60,135 nucleotides of DNA from Thermodesulfobacteriota bacterium (GTDB taxonomy: Bacteria; Desulfobacterota; Thermodesulfobacteria; Thermodesulfobacteriales; Thermodesulfobacteriaceae), in NCBI GenBank assembly GCA_030578315.1, contig JAUQQL010000003.1, positions 1-60,135 of the forward strand, written 5' to 3'. Positions 1-7,749 of this stretch are shown here, one piece after another. Each line of letters starts with the position of its first letter. Position 1 is the first letter of the stretch. Below the pieces are notes generated by a model. It was not told the DNA's origin and did no database searches. It was given only the letters and a program-made list of their open reading frames with translations. Made by a program: the position numbers and the translations under genes.

Positions 1-2
1 AA

Positions 3-752
3 GAAGGGGCAAATCTAATATTGGTTGTAGCACAATGGCCTAAAGTCAGAATTTCTCATTGGGAAAGTTTGCTTAAAGCTAGGGCTATAGAAAATCAAGT
101 TTATTTAGCTGGGGTAAATGCTTTAGGAATCCTTAAGGATTTAGAATTAGGAGGATCTTCTTGTTATATTTCTCCTCAGGGAGAAAAAATAGTTTGCTCC
201 GAAGAAGAAACTCTTATAGAAGTTGAAATTTTTGAAGGAGAAGAATTTAGTAAAATCCCTTTTAAAACCCCATTTTTAGAATTTCCAAAAGTTAGAAGTT
301 TAGAAGAAATAAAACACTTAGTTAAATTTCGCAGAAAAAAAGGACAAATTATGGTTTTCACTAACGGATGTTTTGATATACTTCACGCTGGACATGTAGA
401 CTACTTAGAAAAGGCAAGAAAACTGGGAGACTTTCTTGTAGTAGGACTAAACAGTGATAACTCGGTTAAAAAAATAAAAGGACCTTCTAGACCTATTCTT
501 TCTCAAGAAATGCGAGCTAAAACCTTAAGCGCTCTTTCTTCCGTAGACTACATAGTCATTTTTGAGGAAGAAACTCCAGAGCACCTCATACAAGAGTTAA
601 AACCTGACATCTTAGTAAAAGGTGCAGACTGGGAAGAAGATCAAATTGTAGGAGCTTCATTTGTTAAAAGTTACGGAGGAAAAGTAATAAGAATACCTAT
701 TAGTTTTAATATTTCAACTTCTCAAATCGTAAAAAAATTAAAAGAAATTTAA
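3..752 (+). CDS. Nitrilase-family hydrolase fused to RfaE2-type heptose adenylyltransferase (5' truncated)
   Basis: The reading frame is open to the left edge, so the N-terminus lies outside the window. The visible start matches the C-terminal part of carbon-nitrogen hydrolases (WPKVRISHW, then ARAIENQVY and GVNALG). The catalytic Glu, Lys and Cys would lie in the missing part. A nucleotidyltransferase domain follows from about base 345, with TNGCFDILHAGH (HxGH signature) and a late ISTSQIV motif typical of RfaE2/HldE-C. That domain makes ADP-heptose for LPS core from heptose 1-phosphate and ATP. hldD, the next enzyme of that route, lies at 12210-13190. The two domains are joined by a short linker with no in-frame stop. 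The RfaE2 assignment is firm. What the nitrilase half does, and whether it acts with heptose synthesis, is unknown. Confidence 0.85.
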   Translation, partial: EGANLILVVAQWPKVRISHWESLLKARAIENQVYLAGVNALGILKDLELGGSSCYISPQGEKIVCSEEETLIEVEIFEGEEFSKIPFKTPFLEFPKVRSLEEIKHLVKFRRKKGQIMVFTNGCFDILHAGHVDYLEKARKLGDFLVVGLNSDNSVKKIKGPSRPILSQEMRAKTLSALSSVDYIVIFEEETPEHLIQELKPDILVKGADWEEDQIVGASFVKSYGGKVIRIPISFNISTSQIVKKLKEI

Positions 753-755
753 AAA

Positions 756-1103
756 TTATCCTAATTCGTTAATTAAAGTTCCTAAAATAGCTCTTGCAAT
801 TTGACTATTGGAAACCCGGTAAGTTCCTTGTTGAATTTGAGTTTTTATCTGAGCCACTTTTTCTTCTCTTACTTCAGGAAAAGAAGAAGATCTACGAATA
901 GCACTTTCTATTAAAGTTTTAGTAAAAAGTTGTACTTTGTCAACATTATTTTGTTCTTCAGCAGAGGATAAACTTTCAAGTTTAACTTTACGAGTTTTTT
1001 CCTGAACCTCACTTAAACTCTGAATTCCTTTTTCTCTAATTTCATTAATTTTCATATAAATTGCCCCTATGTTACTATTATTGTTTATATTATTAATCGG
1101 CAT
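756..1103 (-). CDS. flgM: Anti-sigma-28 factor FlgM
   Basis: This 115-residue protein has a low-complexity N-terminus and the conserved FlgM C-terminal half: VDKVQLFTKTLIE, then VREEKVAQIKTQIQQGTYRV and an ARAILGTLINELG end. FlgM binds sigma-28 (FliA) and holds back late flagellar genes until it is exported through the hook-basal body. A longer reading from TTG at 1115 is possible. The ATG at 1103 is preferred because GGAAG lies about six bases before it. The gene is convergent with the RfaE2 fusion, four bases away. No other flagellar gene is in the window, so it is an orphan here. A sigma-70-like promoter is visible upstream rather than a sigma-28 one. Confidence 0.85.
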   Translation of the reverse strand: MPINNINNNSNIGAIYMKINEIREKGIQSLSEVQEKTRKVKLESLSSAEEQNNVDKVQLFTKTLIESAIRRSSSFPEVREEKVAQIKTQIQQGTYRVSNSQIARAILGTLINELG

Positions 1104-1136
1104 TATTTCTTCCAACTAAAATCTTTTTATATTTTT

Positions 1137-1164
1137 AAAATAAAAACTTTTTTTCTTTTGTCAA
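1137..1164 (-). promoter_or_regulatory. Promoter for flgM (sigma-70 type)
   Basis: On the minus strand TTGACA (1159-1164) is followed after 16 bases by TATTTT (1137-1142). Transcription would start near 1130, about 27 bases before the flgM ATG. Consensus -35, weaker -10. Confidence 0.5.
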
Positions 1165-1241
1165 GAAGGTGGAAAAGAAATTAGCTGCATGTTCTCATAT
1201 GAAAAAGCTAAAACAACACATTATTAATAAAATAGTTTAAA

Positions 1242-2615
1242 TTAAAAACCTTGACCGTCTTTTTTAGCATAAAGTTTTACCTTTCTTTTAAATCTAACCC
1301 AGTATAAAAATAGTCCTATTAAAACAGTAAAAGTACCTACCAAAATAGTGAGAGGTTTGCTTATAAAAGTAAAAATGACTATCCAAAAGTTAGCTAAAAC
1401 AAAAACTATTCCACTAAAAATAAATTTTCTTTTTAACTTTATAAGTCCCAAAACTGTAAAACTTGCACAGAGTGAAAGAGTAAATCCTATGTATAAAAGT
1501 AAAACTTCGAAAGAGGAAGTCAAAACCATAAAAACGGCAATTACTGCCTGTAAAAAAATAGAAAAAACAGGGGTTCTAGTATAAGGACTTATACGAGAAA
1601 AAATTTCAAAAAATACACCATCTCTTGCCATAGCGTAGTAAACTCTAGGGCCCGCAATTATCATAGCACTTAACCCTGAAAGAAGTCCTAAAGTGATACC
1701 AAAAGTAAAAATAAAAGAAAAGTTTTCTCCAAAAATTTTCTGTGCGGTTTTAGCTCCAATTTCTAAAACTCCAGACATCTCAGTTAATGTAAGAGCTTTT
1801 AAATAAAGAAGATTTAACCCTAAGTAAAGTCCAGTTATTACTAAAATTCCTAAAATCAAAGAAAGGGGAATATTTTTCTTAGAATCTTTTACTTCTTCTC
1901 CAATATAGGTTATTGCATTCCATCCACTATAAGCATACATTACATATATAAAAGAAACAGGAAATCCTAAATTTAAAATGGCTTCCTTTTGAGGGACAAA
2001 CTTTTTAACTTCAAACTGAGTTAAATCCTCACTAATTGACAAAAAGCCAAAAATAAGAAAGGATAAGATAAATAAGAGTTTTAAAACTGTAAGAATAGTT
2101 TGAAACTGAGCGCTTATTTTAACTCGCTGTGCATGAATAAAAGAAAAAAGAAAAATGGTCAAAATAGCTAAAAGGGCTGATAAAGTAAAATTAAAAATGG
2201 GTACTTCTTTAAACTTGATAACTTGCCCCAAATTTTGAATATGAAAAAGTTCAAGAAAGTAATTAGAAAAAGCTATAGCAGTTGCTGCAATAGGAGCTGA
2301 AAAACCAACAACTAAAGAAATCCAACCTGCTATAAATCCTAAGGCTTCTCCAAAGCTTTCTTTTAAAAAGGTATATTCTCCTCCTGCGCGGGGAAACATT
2401 TTACCAAGTTCAGCATAACTTAAAGCTCCAAAAAGAGAAATAAGTCCCCCTAAAAACCAAACGAGAAGTAAAGCTCCTGGGTCTTTGAGTTCTTTTATAA
2501 TAAATCCTGAAGTCGTAAAAATCCCACTACCCACAGTATTACCTATAATTACCATAACTGCAGTAAAAAGGTTAAATTCCTTACTTAAGCTTGTTGAGAG
2601 AGTATTACTTTTCAT
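1242..2615 (-). CDS. APC-family amino-acid permease
   Basis: An integral membrane protein of 457 residues with about 12 hydrophobic segments. The N-terminal signature of the APC superfamily is present (IGNTVGSGIFTTSGFI), followed by FGALSYAELGKMFPRAGGEY in TM2-TM3. These resemble LAT/CAT-type amino-acid exchangers and symporters. The start was moved to ATG at 2615, which has GGAG nine bases upstream, rather than TTG at 2630. It overlaps the 3' end of the tetrapyrrole methylase gene by 11 bases, so it is the last gene of the TonB receptor/CooC/methylase operon. Substrate cannot be read from the sequence. Its cotranscription may be coincidental to the metal/tetrapyrrole theme upstream. Confidence 0.85.
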   Translation of the reverse strand: MKSNTLSTSLSKEFNLFTAVMVIIGNTVGSGIFTTSGFIIKELKDPGALLLVWFLGGLISLFGALSYAELGKMFPRAGGEYTFLKESFGEALGFIAGWISLVVGFSAPIAATAIAFSNYFLELFHIQNLGQVIKFKEVPIFNFTLSALLAILTIFLFSFIHAQRVKISAQFQTILTVLKLLFILSFLIFGFLSISEDLTQFEVKKFVPQKEAILNLGFPVSFIYVMYAYSGWNAITYIGEEVKDSKKNIPLSLILGILVITGLYLGLNLLYLKALTLTEMSGVLEIGAKTAQKIFGENFSFIFTFGITLGLLSGLSAMIIAGPRVYYAMARDGVFFEIFSRISPYTRTPVFSIFLQAVIAVFMVLTSSFEVLLLYIGFTLSLCASFTVLGLIKLKRKFIFSGIVFVLANFWIVIFTFISKPLTILVGTFTVLIGLFLYWVRFKRKVKLYAKKDGQGF

Positions 2616-3402
2616 AAGAAAAATCTCCAATATAAACTAGATACTCAAAAGGAAGTTTTTCGCTTTTGATTTTTTCATAAATGTCTTTAAAGGTTCCTTC
2701 TATAACTTTCTCTTTTTCTTTATAACCAGCATAAAGTACAAAAATTACCTTAGTCTCTGGAGAATAATACTTTTCAAGCTTTTTCAAAACCTCGGCAATG
2801 TCCTTTATCCTCATGGTAAAAAGAACAAGATTAGTTTTTGTGCGTGCTAGAGTTTCAAGTTCAGAAAAACCAGAAACAAGAGCAACGCTTCCTGTTTTAC
2901 CTCCTGTAACTCTTACTTTTACAGCAGCATTAGCTGCATTAAAAGAACTTATACCAGGAATAATTTGAGGATTTAAATCTTTAAAAGCATCTACATACCA
3001 AATGTGGGGTCCAAAAATTGTAGGGTCTCCATCTTCAAGAACTGCAACGGTTTTCCCCTGGGCTACAGCATTTCTTATAATCTGAGTTATTTTTTTAAAT
3101 TCCCTTTCCTTTTCTTCTAGATTAAATCGCTGGTCTTTTTTATTATAGTAAAACCAGTAAATACCAAAACCAGCATCGTAAACTTCCTTTCCCTTAAGAA
3201 GTTCTTTTACTCTTTCACAAGTCCACGGGCTACAGAAGATGAGTTCTGCTTTTTCAATAATCTTTAAAGCTTTTAAAGTTAAATTTTCAATATCTCCAAC
3301 TCCTGTACTAACAAGATAAAGTTTTCCATTTTCCGCTTGAGAAAGTTTTACACTTAAACTTAAAAAAAAGAAAAAAATAAAACTCGAAATAAATCTTGCC
3401 AT
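2605..3402 (-). CDS. Tetrapyrrole (corrin/porphyrin) methylase-family protein with signal peptide
   Basis: A 265-residue protein. After an N-terminal hydrophobic stretch (residues 1-24, ending VKLSQA, a plausible signal peptidase I site), it matches the SAM-dependent CobI/CbiL/CobM family. Family marks are KLYLVSTGVGD with NLTLKALKIIEKAELI, EDGDPTIFGP in the GDPxxYG region, and PGISSFNAANAA. The usual GxGPGD loop reads GVGDIE, so the SAM site is changed. No in-frame ATG, GTG or TTG exists between the hydrophobic start and the domain, so the leader cannot be explained by a wrong start. The gene follows the CooC-like ATPase by ten bases and the TonB receptor further upstream. It could act on a corrinoid or other tetrapyrrole in the periplasm, or have lost methylation and become a binding protein. 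Both are inference. Confidence 0.75.
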   Translation of the reverse strand: MARFISSFIFFFFLSLSVKLSQAENGKLYLVSTGVGDIENLTLKALKIIEKAELIFCSPWTCERVKELLKGKEVYDAGFGIYWFYYNKKDQRFNLEEKEREFKKITQIIRNAVAQGKTVAVLEDGDPTIFGPHIWYVDAFKDLNPQIIPGISSFNAANAAVKVRVTGGKTGSVALVSGFSELETLARTKTNLVLFTMRIKDIAEVLKKLEKYYSPETKVIFVLYAGYKEKEKVIEGTFKDIYEKIKSEKLPFEYLVYIGDFSYEK

Positions 3403-3412
3403 TTCAACCCTC

Positions 3413-4192
3413 TTATAGTAAACTTTTAATAATTTCTTTTACTTCCTCAAAAACCTTACTTTCCAAAAGAAGATTCCCTTCTAAAGAAGCGCAATAAACT
3501 TCTGGATAAAAATGAATAATTCCTATAGGTTCAAGCTTTTTTTCAGCAAGTATTTTTTTTATTCTTTCCTCATACTCTAAAGGAACTTTATTTATAACTA
3601 AATAGACTTTTTTCCCCATACTACTGGCTAAAAAGACAATTTTTTCGGCAACTTCTAAAGCTTCAAGATAAGGCTCAGCTACTGCAATTACCGTATCTAT
3701 TGCTTTTTCTATTCCTCTCCCAAAGTGTTCAATCCCTGCCTCCGTATCTACAACCACTACTTCATTTTCCTTAAGAATAAGTTTTTCTAGAAATTCACGA
3801 CTTAAAACTCCCATAGGACATGCACATCCTTCTAAAGGTTTTTTAATTTTACCTATGGTTAAGAGATAAAGATTTTCTCGTTTTTTAAAAAATTCCTTAG
3901 GAATGTTTTCTAAGAAATAATTCTCTTGCTCAAGAAGACTTATCTTAGATTCTTTTTCGCCTTTTATAATCTTTTTTTTCATCTTTTCTTTAAAAGCAAC
4001 CTTTCCACCTAAGAAGTCTATCAATTCTAAAGGTGGTTCATTAAAACCAAAAAGTCTATATAAACCGTAATTACTTTCATCTGTATCAATAACAAGAACT
4101 TTTTTTCCTTCTTCAAGGAATACTTTAGCAAGACAAAAAACTAAAAAACTTTTTCCAGTTCCACCTTTACCACAAACGGCTATCTTTTTCAT
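3413..4192 (-). CDS. CooC-like P-loop ATPase (metallocentre maturation)
   Basis: A MinD/ParA-class ATPase of 259 residues. It has a deviant Walker A (GKGGTGKS, residues 8-15), IDTDESN after the second strand, a CAC pair (GCACPMGVLSREFL) typical of CooC proteins that dimerise around a metal, and VVVDTEAGIEHFGRG as switch II. CooC family members load nickel into carbon monoxide dehydrogenase or assist related metallocentres. No CODH gene is in the window. It lies 30 bases after the TonB receptor and 10 before the exported methylase, so the context suggests metal or metal-tetrapyrrole uptake. The family assignment is firm. The client protein is unknown. Confidence 0.8.
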   Translation of the reverse strand: MKKIAVCGKGGTGKSFLVFCLAKVFLEEGKKVLVIDTDESNYGLYRLFGFNEPPLELIDFLGGKVAFKEKMKKKIIKGEKESKISLLEQENYFLENIPKEFFKKRENLYLLTIGKIKKPLEGCACPMGVLSREFLEKLILKENEVVVVDTEAGIEHFGRGIEKAIDTVIAVAEPYLEALEVAEKIVFLASSMGKKVYLVINKVPLEYEERIKKILAEKKLEPIGIIHFYPEVYCASLEGNLLLESKVFEEVKEIIKSLL

Positions 4193-4222
4193 TTACAACT
4201 TACCTCCTGCTGTCAGTTCAAT

Positions 4223-6496
4223 TTAAAAATTAAAAAACATAGAACCAAATACTGTAAAAGGTACCCCTGAATAGTAACCAGGTATAAAGTATTTTTTATC
4301 AAATAAATTATAAAATTCTAAACTAGTTTTTACACTTTTTAAATTTAAAAACTTAACTTCAGGTAAAGTATAAGATAATTTTAAGTCTACAGTTATATAT
4401 CCTGGAATTTTTTCCGTAAACTTAAGATCTCCATAAGTTTTACTTATGTATTTTACTAAAGGAATAACTTCCAAAGACTTCCATTTTCCTATTACTCCCA
4501 AAACACACATTTTGTTAGGAACATTTACTACTTGTTTTTTATCAACAGAATAAATTATTCCTTGACTGATTATGTTTCCATCATACTTAAGATTTATATA
4601 AGAAGGGTTAAAAAAAATGGAAAAATTACTTGTTAACCAGTAAATGGTTGCAAGTTCAAAGCCGTATCCTTTAGCTTTTCCAACAAAAGTGTTAAAACTA
4701 ACAGGGTAACCGGTAGTAGGATCAGTTAAAAGTTGAGTAGAATTATCAGGATCTTTCCAGCCGGGAGTAATTGGTGTATTTAAATTCCGGTGTTTTGAAT
4801 AATAAACAGTAGGATAAAATTCCAGCTTTTGTGTTCTTATTCTTAAACCAAGGTCCACAGTATCAGTTTTTTCTGGCTTAAAATCCTTAAATAAATCGTT
4901 AAGAGTAATTCCAAGCTTTTTAAATTTATCGTATAGTCTATAGTATAAATCTACAATTGGCATGTACATATAAGGAGTCTGAAAAATTCTTCCAGCACTT
5001 GCATAAACTTCTAAATGAGGATTTATAGTATAAGAAAGTCCTAAAGAAGGAAGCCAGGCAGTATATCTTTTTCCTCCATGGTCAAGCCGAGGCTCTCTTA
5101 TCAGGAAAGGTGTGCCATTAGTATATACAGTTAGATATCCTTTATTTTTATTATCTTTAGTTTCTAAATATTTAACTCCTATTTGCCAGTTAAACTTATG
5201 ATGACTTCCTGAAAGTTTAAAGAAAGGACTATATATAGGAGCTATACCTTCACTTTTAATAACTCTTCCCCATCCTACGAAAGTTAAACTCCCGTTAGGA
5301 TTAAGCCAATAGTTTTTACTTGGAACATCTTCCCATTTTGAGGCTTGATAGTGGTAACCCACCAGTCCATGAATATTTTTATAGTTAAAAATTAACTGAG
5401 AAATTAGACCATAACGCTTAACTGTCCAACCGCTGTAAGTTACTCCTGGTTTACTTTGTTTTTGTGGTCCAGAAATTCTATTACTTCCACTCCAATCATC
5501 TTTTTCTTCTTCTCGGTAATAAGGCTTGACCTCTAAAATTATACTAGGAAAGATTTTAAAATTTAAAAAGCCAAAAACATCCCAGTTAGCCCATTTTAAT
5601 CTGTAAAATTTGTAATATTGCCAATCTAGAGAAGGATTTCCTGTAAGTTCTTTATTATAGTCCCACCTTCTGTAATAGTTTAAATTATCTGCTTGAGCAT
5701 AGGAAAGACTTCTATATTTGTAATGAGAAATATTATTATAATTTAGCCAAATTTTAAAACTAACGCTATCCCCAAAAGGTTGAACCAAATTAAAATTTAA
5801 ATTTTCTCTCGGACCCAATTTTCCCTTTCCCCTCCACTTATCAGCTTCTGTATAGGAATAGGAAAAAGATAACCTGGTTTTATAAGAAGTTATTTCTCCT
5901 GAATCCAGTCTTATGTAACTTTTAGTATAGTCAAAACTTCCTAAAGCCTGGTTAAATTCTATTTCAAATTTATCCTTAGCCCACTTTGGTCTTAATTCTA
6001 CTACCCCTCCTCTTGTTCCAGCACCTGTTCCAAGTTCAACAGGTGCATTACCTTTATATACAGCTATGGTATCAAAATTTTCACTATCAAGAATATAATG
6101 CCTCGGACCTATAGGATTTCCTCCATAAATAGGTATACCCTCAACAGACATAGTCCCTAAACTTCCACTTACCCCTCTTACTCTAAGAGTAGAATAAGTT
6201 GAAGCAAGATTAGCAGGGTCTGGAGATTCAAAAAGAACTCCTGGAATAAGACTTAAAACAGACCAAATAGAGCTACTTCCCTGTTGTCCCTTTATTTCTA
6301 TACCTTTTCGGGTTATCTCTACCCCAGTATAAACCGTTTCTGCAGTTTCCTTAGTAGGAGCTATAATTTTTTCTCCCCTTACTACAACTTCTGGAAGTTG
6401 CTCAGCTTTTTTAATTTCTTCTGCAAAAATATAACCAATTAAAATAAAATTTATCAAAAATCCACAAAGTAATAAATTCAAATACTTCCTTTTCAT
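4223..6496 (-). CDS. TonB-dependent outer-membrane receptor
   Basis: 757 residues. A signal peptide (residues 1-25, ending IFAEE) is followed by a TonB-box-like LPEVVVRGEK, then a plug domain (SSIWSVLSLIPGVLFES, LRVRGVSG, YGGNPIGPRHY, GAGTRGGVVELRP). A beta-barrel rich in aromatic alternating strands follows and ends in a terminal Phe (GSMFFNF), as outer-membrane barrels do. Such receptors import scarce ligands (siderophores, corrinoids, heme, metal chelates) using TonB-ExbBD energy. A strong promoter lies just upstream, with a short leader carrying GGGGGGA as ribosome binding site. First gene of an operon with a CooC-like ATPase and an exported tetrapyrrole methylase, which hints at a metal or tetrapyrrole ligand. 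No TonB, ExbB, ExbD or ABC importer is in this operon. Confidence 0.9.
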   Translation of the reverse strand: MKRKYLNLLLCGFLINFILIGYIFAEEIKKAEQLPEVVVRGEKIIAPTKETAETVYTGVEITRKGIEIKGQQGSSSIWSVLSLIPGVLFESPDPANLASTYSTLRVRGVSGSLGTMSVEGIPIYGGNPIGPRHYILDSENFDTIAVYKGNAPVELGTGAGTRGGVVELRPKWAKDKFEIEFNQALGSFDYTKSYIRLDSGEITSYKTRLSFSYSYTEADKWRGKGKLGPRENLNFNLVQPFGDSVSFKIWLNYNNISHYKYRSLSYAQADNLNYYRRWDYNKELTGNPSLDWQYYKFYRLKWANWDVFGFLNFKIFPSIILEVKPYYREEEKDDWSGSNRISGPQKQSKPGVTYSGWTVKRYGLISQLIFNYKNIHGLVGYHYQASKWEDVPSKNYWLNPNGSLTFVGWGRVIKSEGIAPIYSPFFKLSGSHHKFNWQIGVKYLETKDNKNKGYLTVYTNGTPFLIREPRLDHGGKRYTAWLPSLGLSYTINPHLEVYASAGRIFQTPYMYMPIVDLYYRLYDKFKKLGITLNDLFKDFKPEKTDTVDLGLRIRTQKLEFYPTVYYSKHRNLNTPITPGWKDPDNSTQLLTDPTTGYPVSFNTFVGKAKGYGFELATIYWLTSNFSIFFNPSYINLKYDGNIISQGIIYSVDKKQVVNVPNKMCVLGVIGKWKSLEVIPLVKYISKTYGDLKFTEKIPGYITVDLKLSYTLPEVKFLNLKSVKTSLEFYNLFDKKYFIPGYYSGVPFTVFGSMFFNF

Positions 6497-6528
6497 TTTA
6501 TCCCCCCTTCATAATACATTTTAAAAAA

Positions 6529-6557
6529 TTTATATCACAAAAGAGTAAGTTTGTCAA
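6529..6557 (-). promoter_or_regulatory. Promoter for the TonB receptor operon
   Basis: On the minus strand TTGACA (6552-6557) and TATAAA (6529-6534) are separated by 17 bases. The leader would be only about 25 bases, which leaves no room for a cobalamin-type riboswitch. No clear Fur-type palindrome was seen. Confidence 0.65.
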
Positions 6558-6705
6558 TAATCTTTTAAATATTTTTAAAAACTACAAAAAAATAATATTT
6601 TAAAATGCCTAACAAAAATTATGAGATAACGACTTTTTTGAAAAACTACAGAAAAGTTTGTTTAGTTTTGAGCTAAAAAGAGAGTTTAAAAAATTTGGAC
6701 TATTT

Positions 6706-7749
6706 TTAAATTAAGAACTCAATAGATTTTTTGAAGTTTTTTAAAAGAGTTAAAGCCTTTTTAGCTAAAGCAGGGCTTAAACTTCCAAGTCCACAAGATG
6801 GGGTAAACAGACTTCTTCCTAAAACTTCTTTCTCTTGCATATTAAGTTTTTGGGCAAGTTTTCTAAGTTGAATTTCAAATTTTTTAAGAATTTCTTCTAA
6901 AGAAGTTTGAGATAAAATTTCTTTTTCGGTTGGAACTACTCCCCAGGCTAAAATACCTTTCTTTAAAAAGTTTTTTAAAGAAGTCTCATAAATAACAAGT
7001 TTTTTGAAAAAGTTAAAACTATCAAAACTCAAAATTTGAATAGACGATTCTAAAATCAGGTCCCACGAAGTATTTGCGCATACATGTATACCTACTATGA
7101 AATTATATTTTTGCAAAGTTTCAGTCACTTCGTTTATCATACTTAAAACTAATTCTTTTGATAAAGTTATTAAAGCAGAACTTCCAAAGCCTGAAAGTCC
7201 TGGTTCATCAAGGAAAAGAATAACTTCTGCTCCAGTTTTTTTTAATTCTTCTGCCTGAGCTAAAGCTTTAAGAGTTATAAACTTTACTAAAAGATCTCTG
7301 CTTCTTTCGTCAAAAATAAGATTTTCATTTTTTTCATTTTTTAGTGCGATACCTAAAGTAAAAGGACCAGTAATTTGTCCCTTTACTATCTGGGGTTTCA
7401 GTTCTTTAGCTTTTTTTATAAAAGGACCAAAAGTTTTAGAAGCCTTAGAAGAAAGCGAAAAATTTTTTAACAGTTCAAATTGATTGTTTTCTATTATTTT
7501 AATATATGTTTCATAAAAATTTAAAATTTCTCTTTCAATCTTAGAAAAAGTTTTTACTTGTTGAGTAGTTTCGTCCCATCCTGGAAAACCTTCTATAAAT
7601 TGAGTAATCATTCCTTCTTTTTCAAATTTAGGAAGTTGAGGCCAAGTTGGAATATCTAAACAGAAACTCATTTCTAAAGCCTCTTCAACCTCAAACACTG
7701 GAAGACTTCCTATTTGAGTAGTTTTTAAAGAAAGACTATTTAATTTCAC
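6706..7749 (-). CDS. Core-MetE / cobalamin-independent methionine synthase-like methyltransferase
   Basis: 347 residues in the UROD/MetE fold. It matches only the catalytic half of MetE, starting with TTQIGSLP and continuing through KGQITGPFTLG and FLDEPGLSGFG. Zinc-ligand candidates are His and Cys in GIHVCANTSW and Cys in FTPSCGLGS. Where MetE usually has a Glu ligand this protein reads ILSFDSF, so an Asp may substitute. Short core-MetE proteins lacking the N-terminal folate half are known or proposed to take methyl groups from corrinoid proteins rather than folates. The start is GTG at 7749 with GGGGAG upstream. It overlaps the end of the VKOR-thioredoxin gene by 14 bases. A methyl-coenzyme-type or methylamine methyltransferase role cannot be excluded. 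Confidence 0.7.
   Translation of the reverse strand: MKLNSLSLKTTQIGSLPVFEVEEALEMSFCLDIPTWPQLPKFEKEGMITQFIEGFPGWDETTQQVKTFSKIEREILNFYETYIKIIENNQFELLKNFSLSSKASKTFGPFIKKAKELKPQIVKGQITGPFTLGIALKNEKNENLIFDERSRDLLVKFITLKALAQAEELKKTGAEVILFLDEPGLSGFGSSALITLSKELVLSMINEVTETLQKYNFIVGIHVCANTSWDLILESSIQILSFDSFNFFKKLVIYETSLKNFLKKGILAWGVVPTEKEILSQTSLEEILKKFEIQLRKLAQKLNMQEKEVLGRSLFTPSCGLGSLSPALAKKALTLLKNFKKSIEFLI

Noticed and set aside
1104-1115. Longer FlgM start at TTG 1115
   Set aside because: The GGAAG ribosome binding site is positioned for ATG 1103.
1348-1584. Plus-strand frame opposite the amino-acid permease (78 codons)
   Set aside because: Shadow of the permease, with no start signal or family pattern.
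6497-6705. Cobalamin riboswitch or Fur box before the TonB receptor
   Set aside because: The promoter leaves a leader of about 25 bases, too short for the riboswitch, and no B12-box or Fur palindrome was seen.
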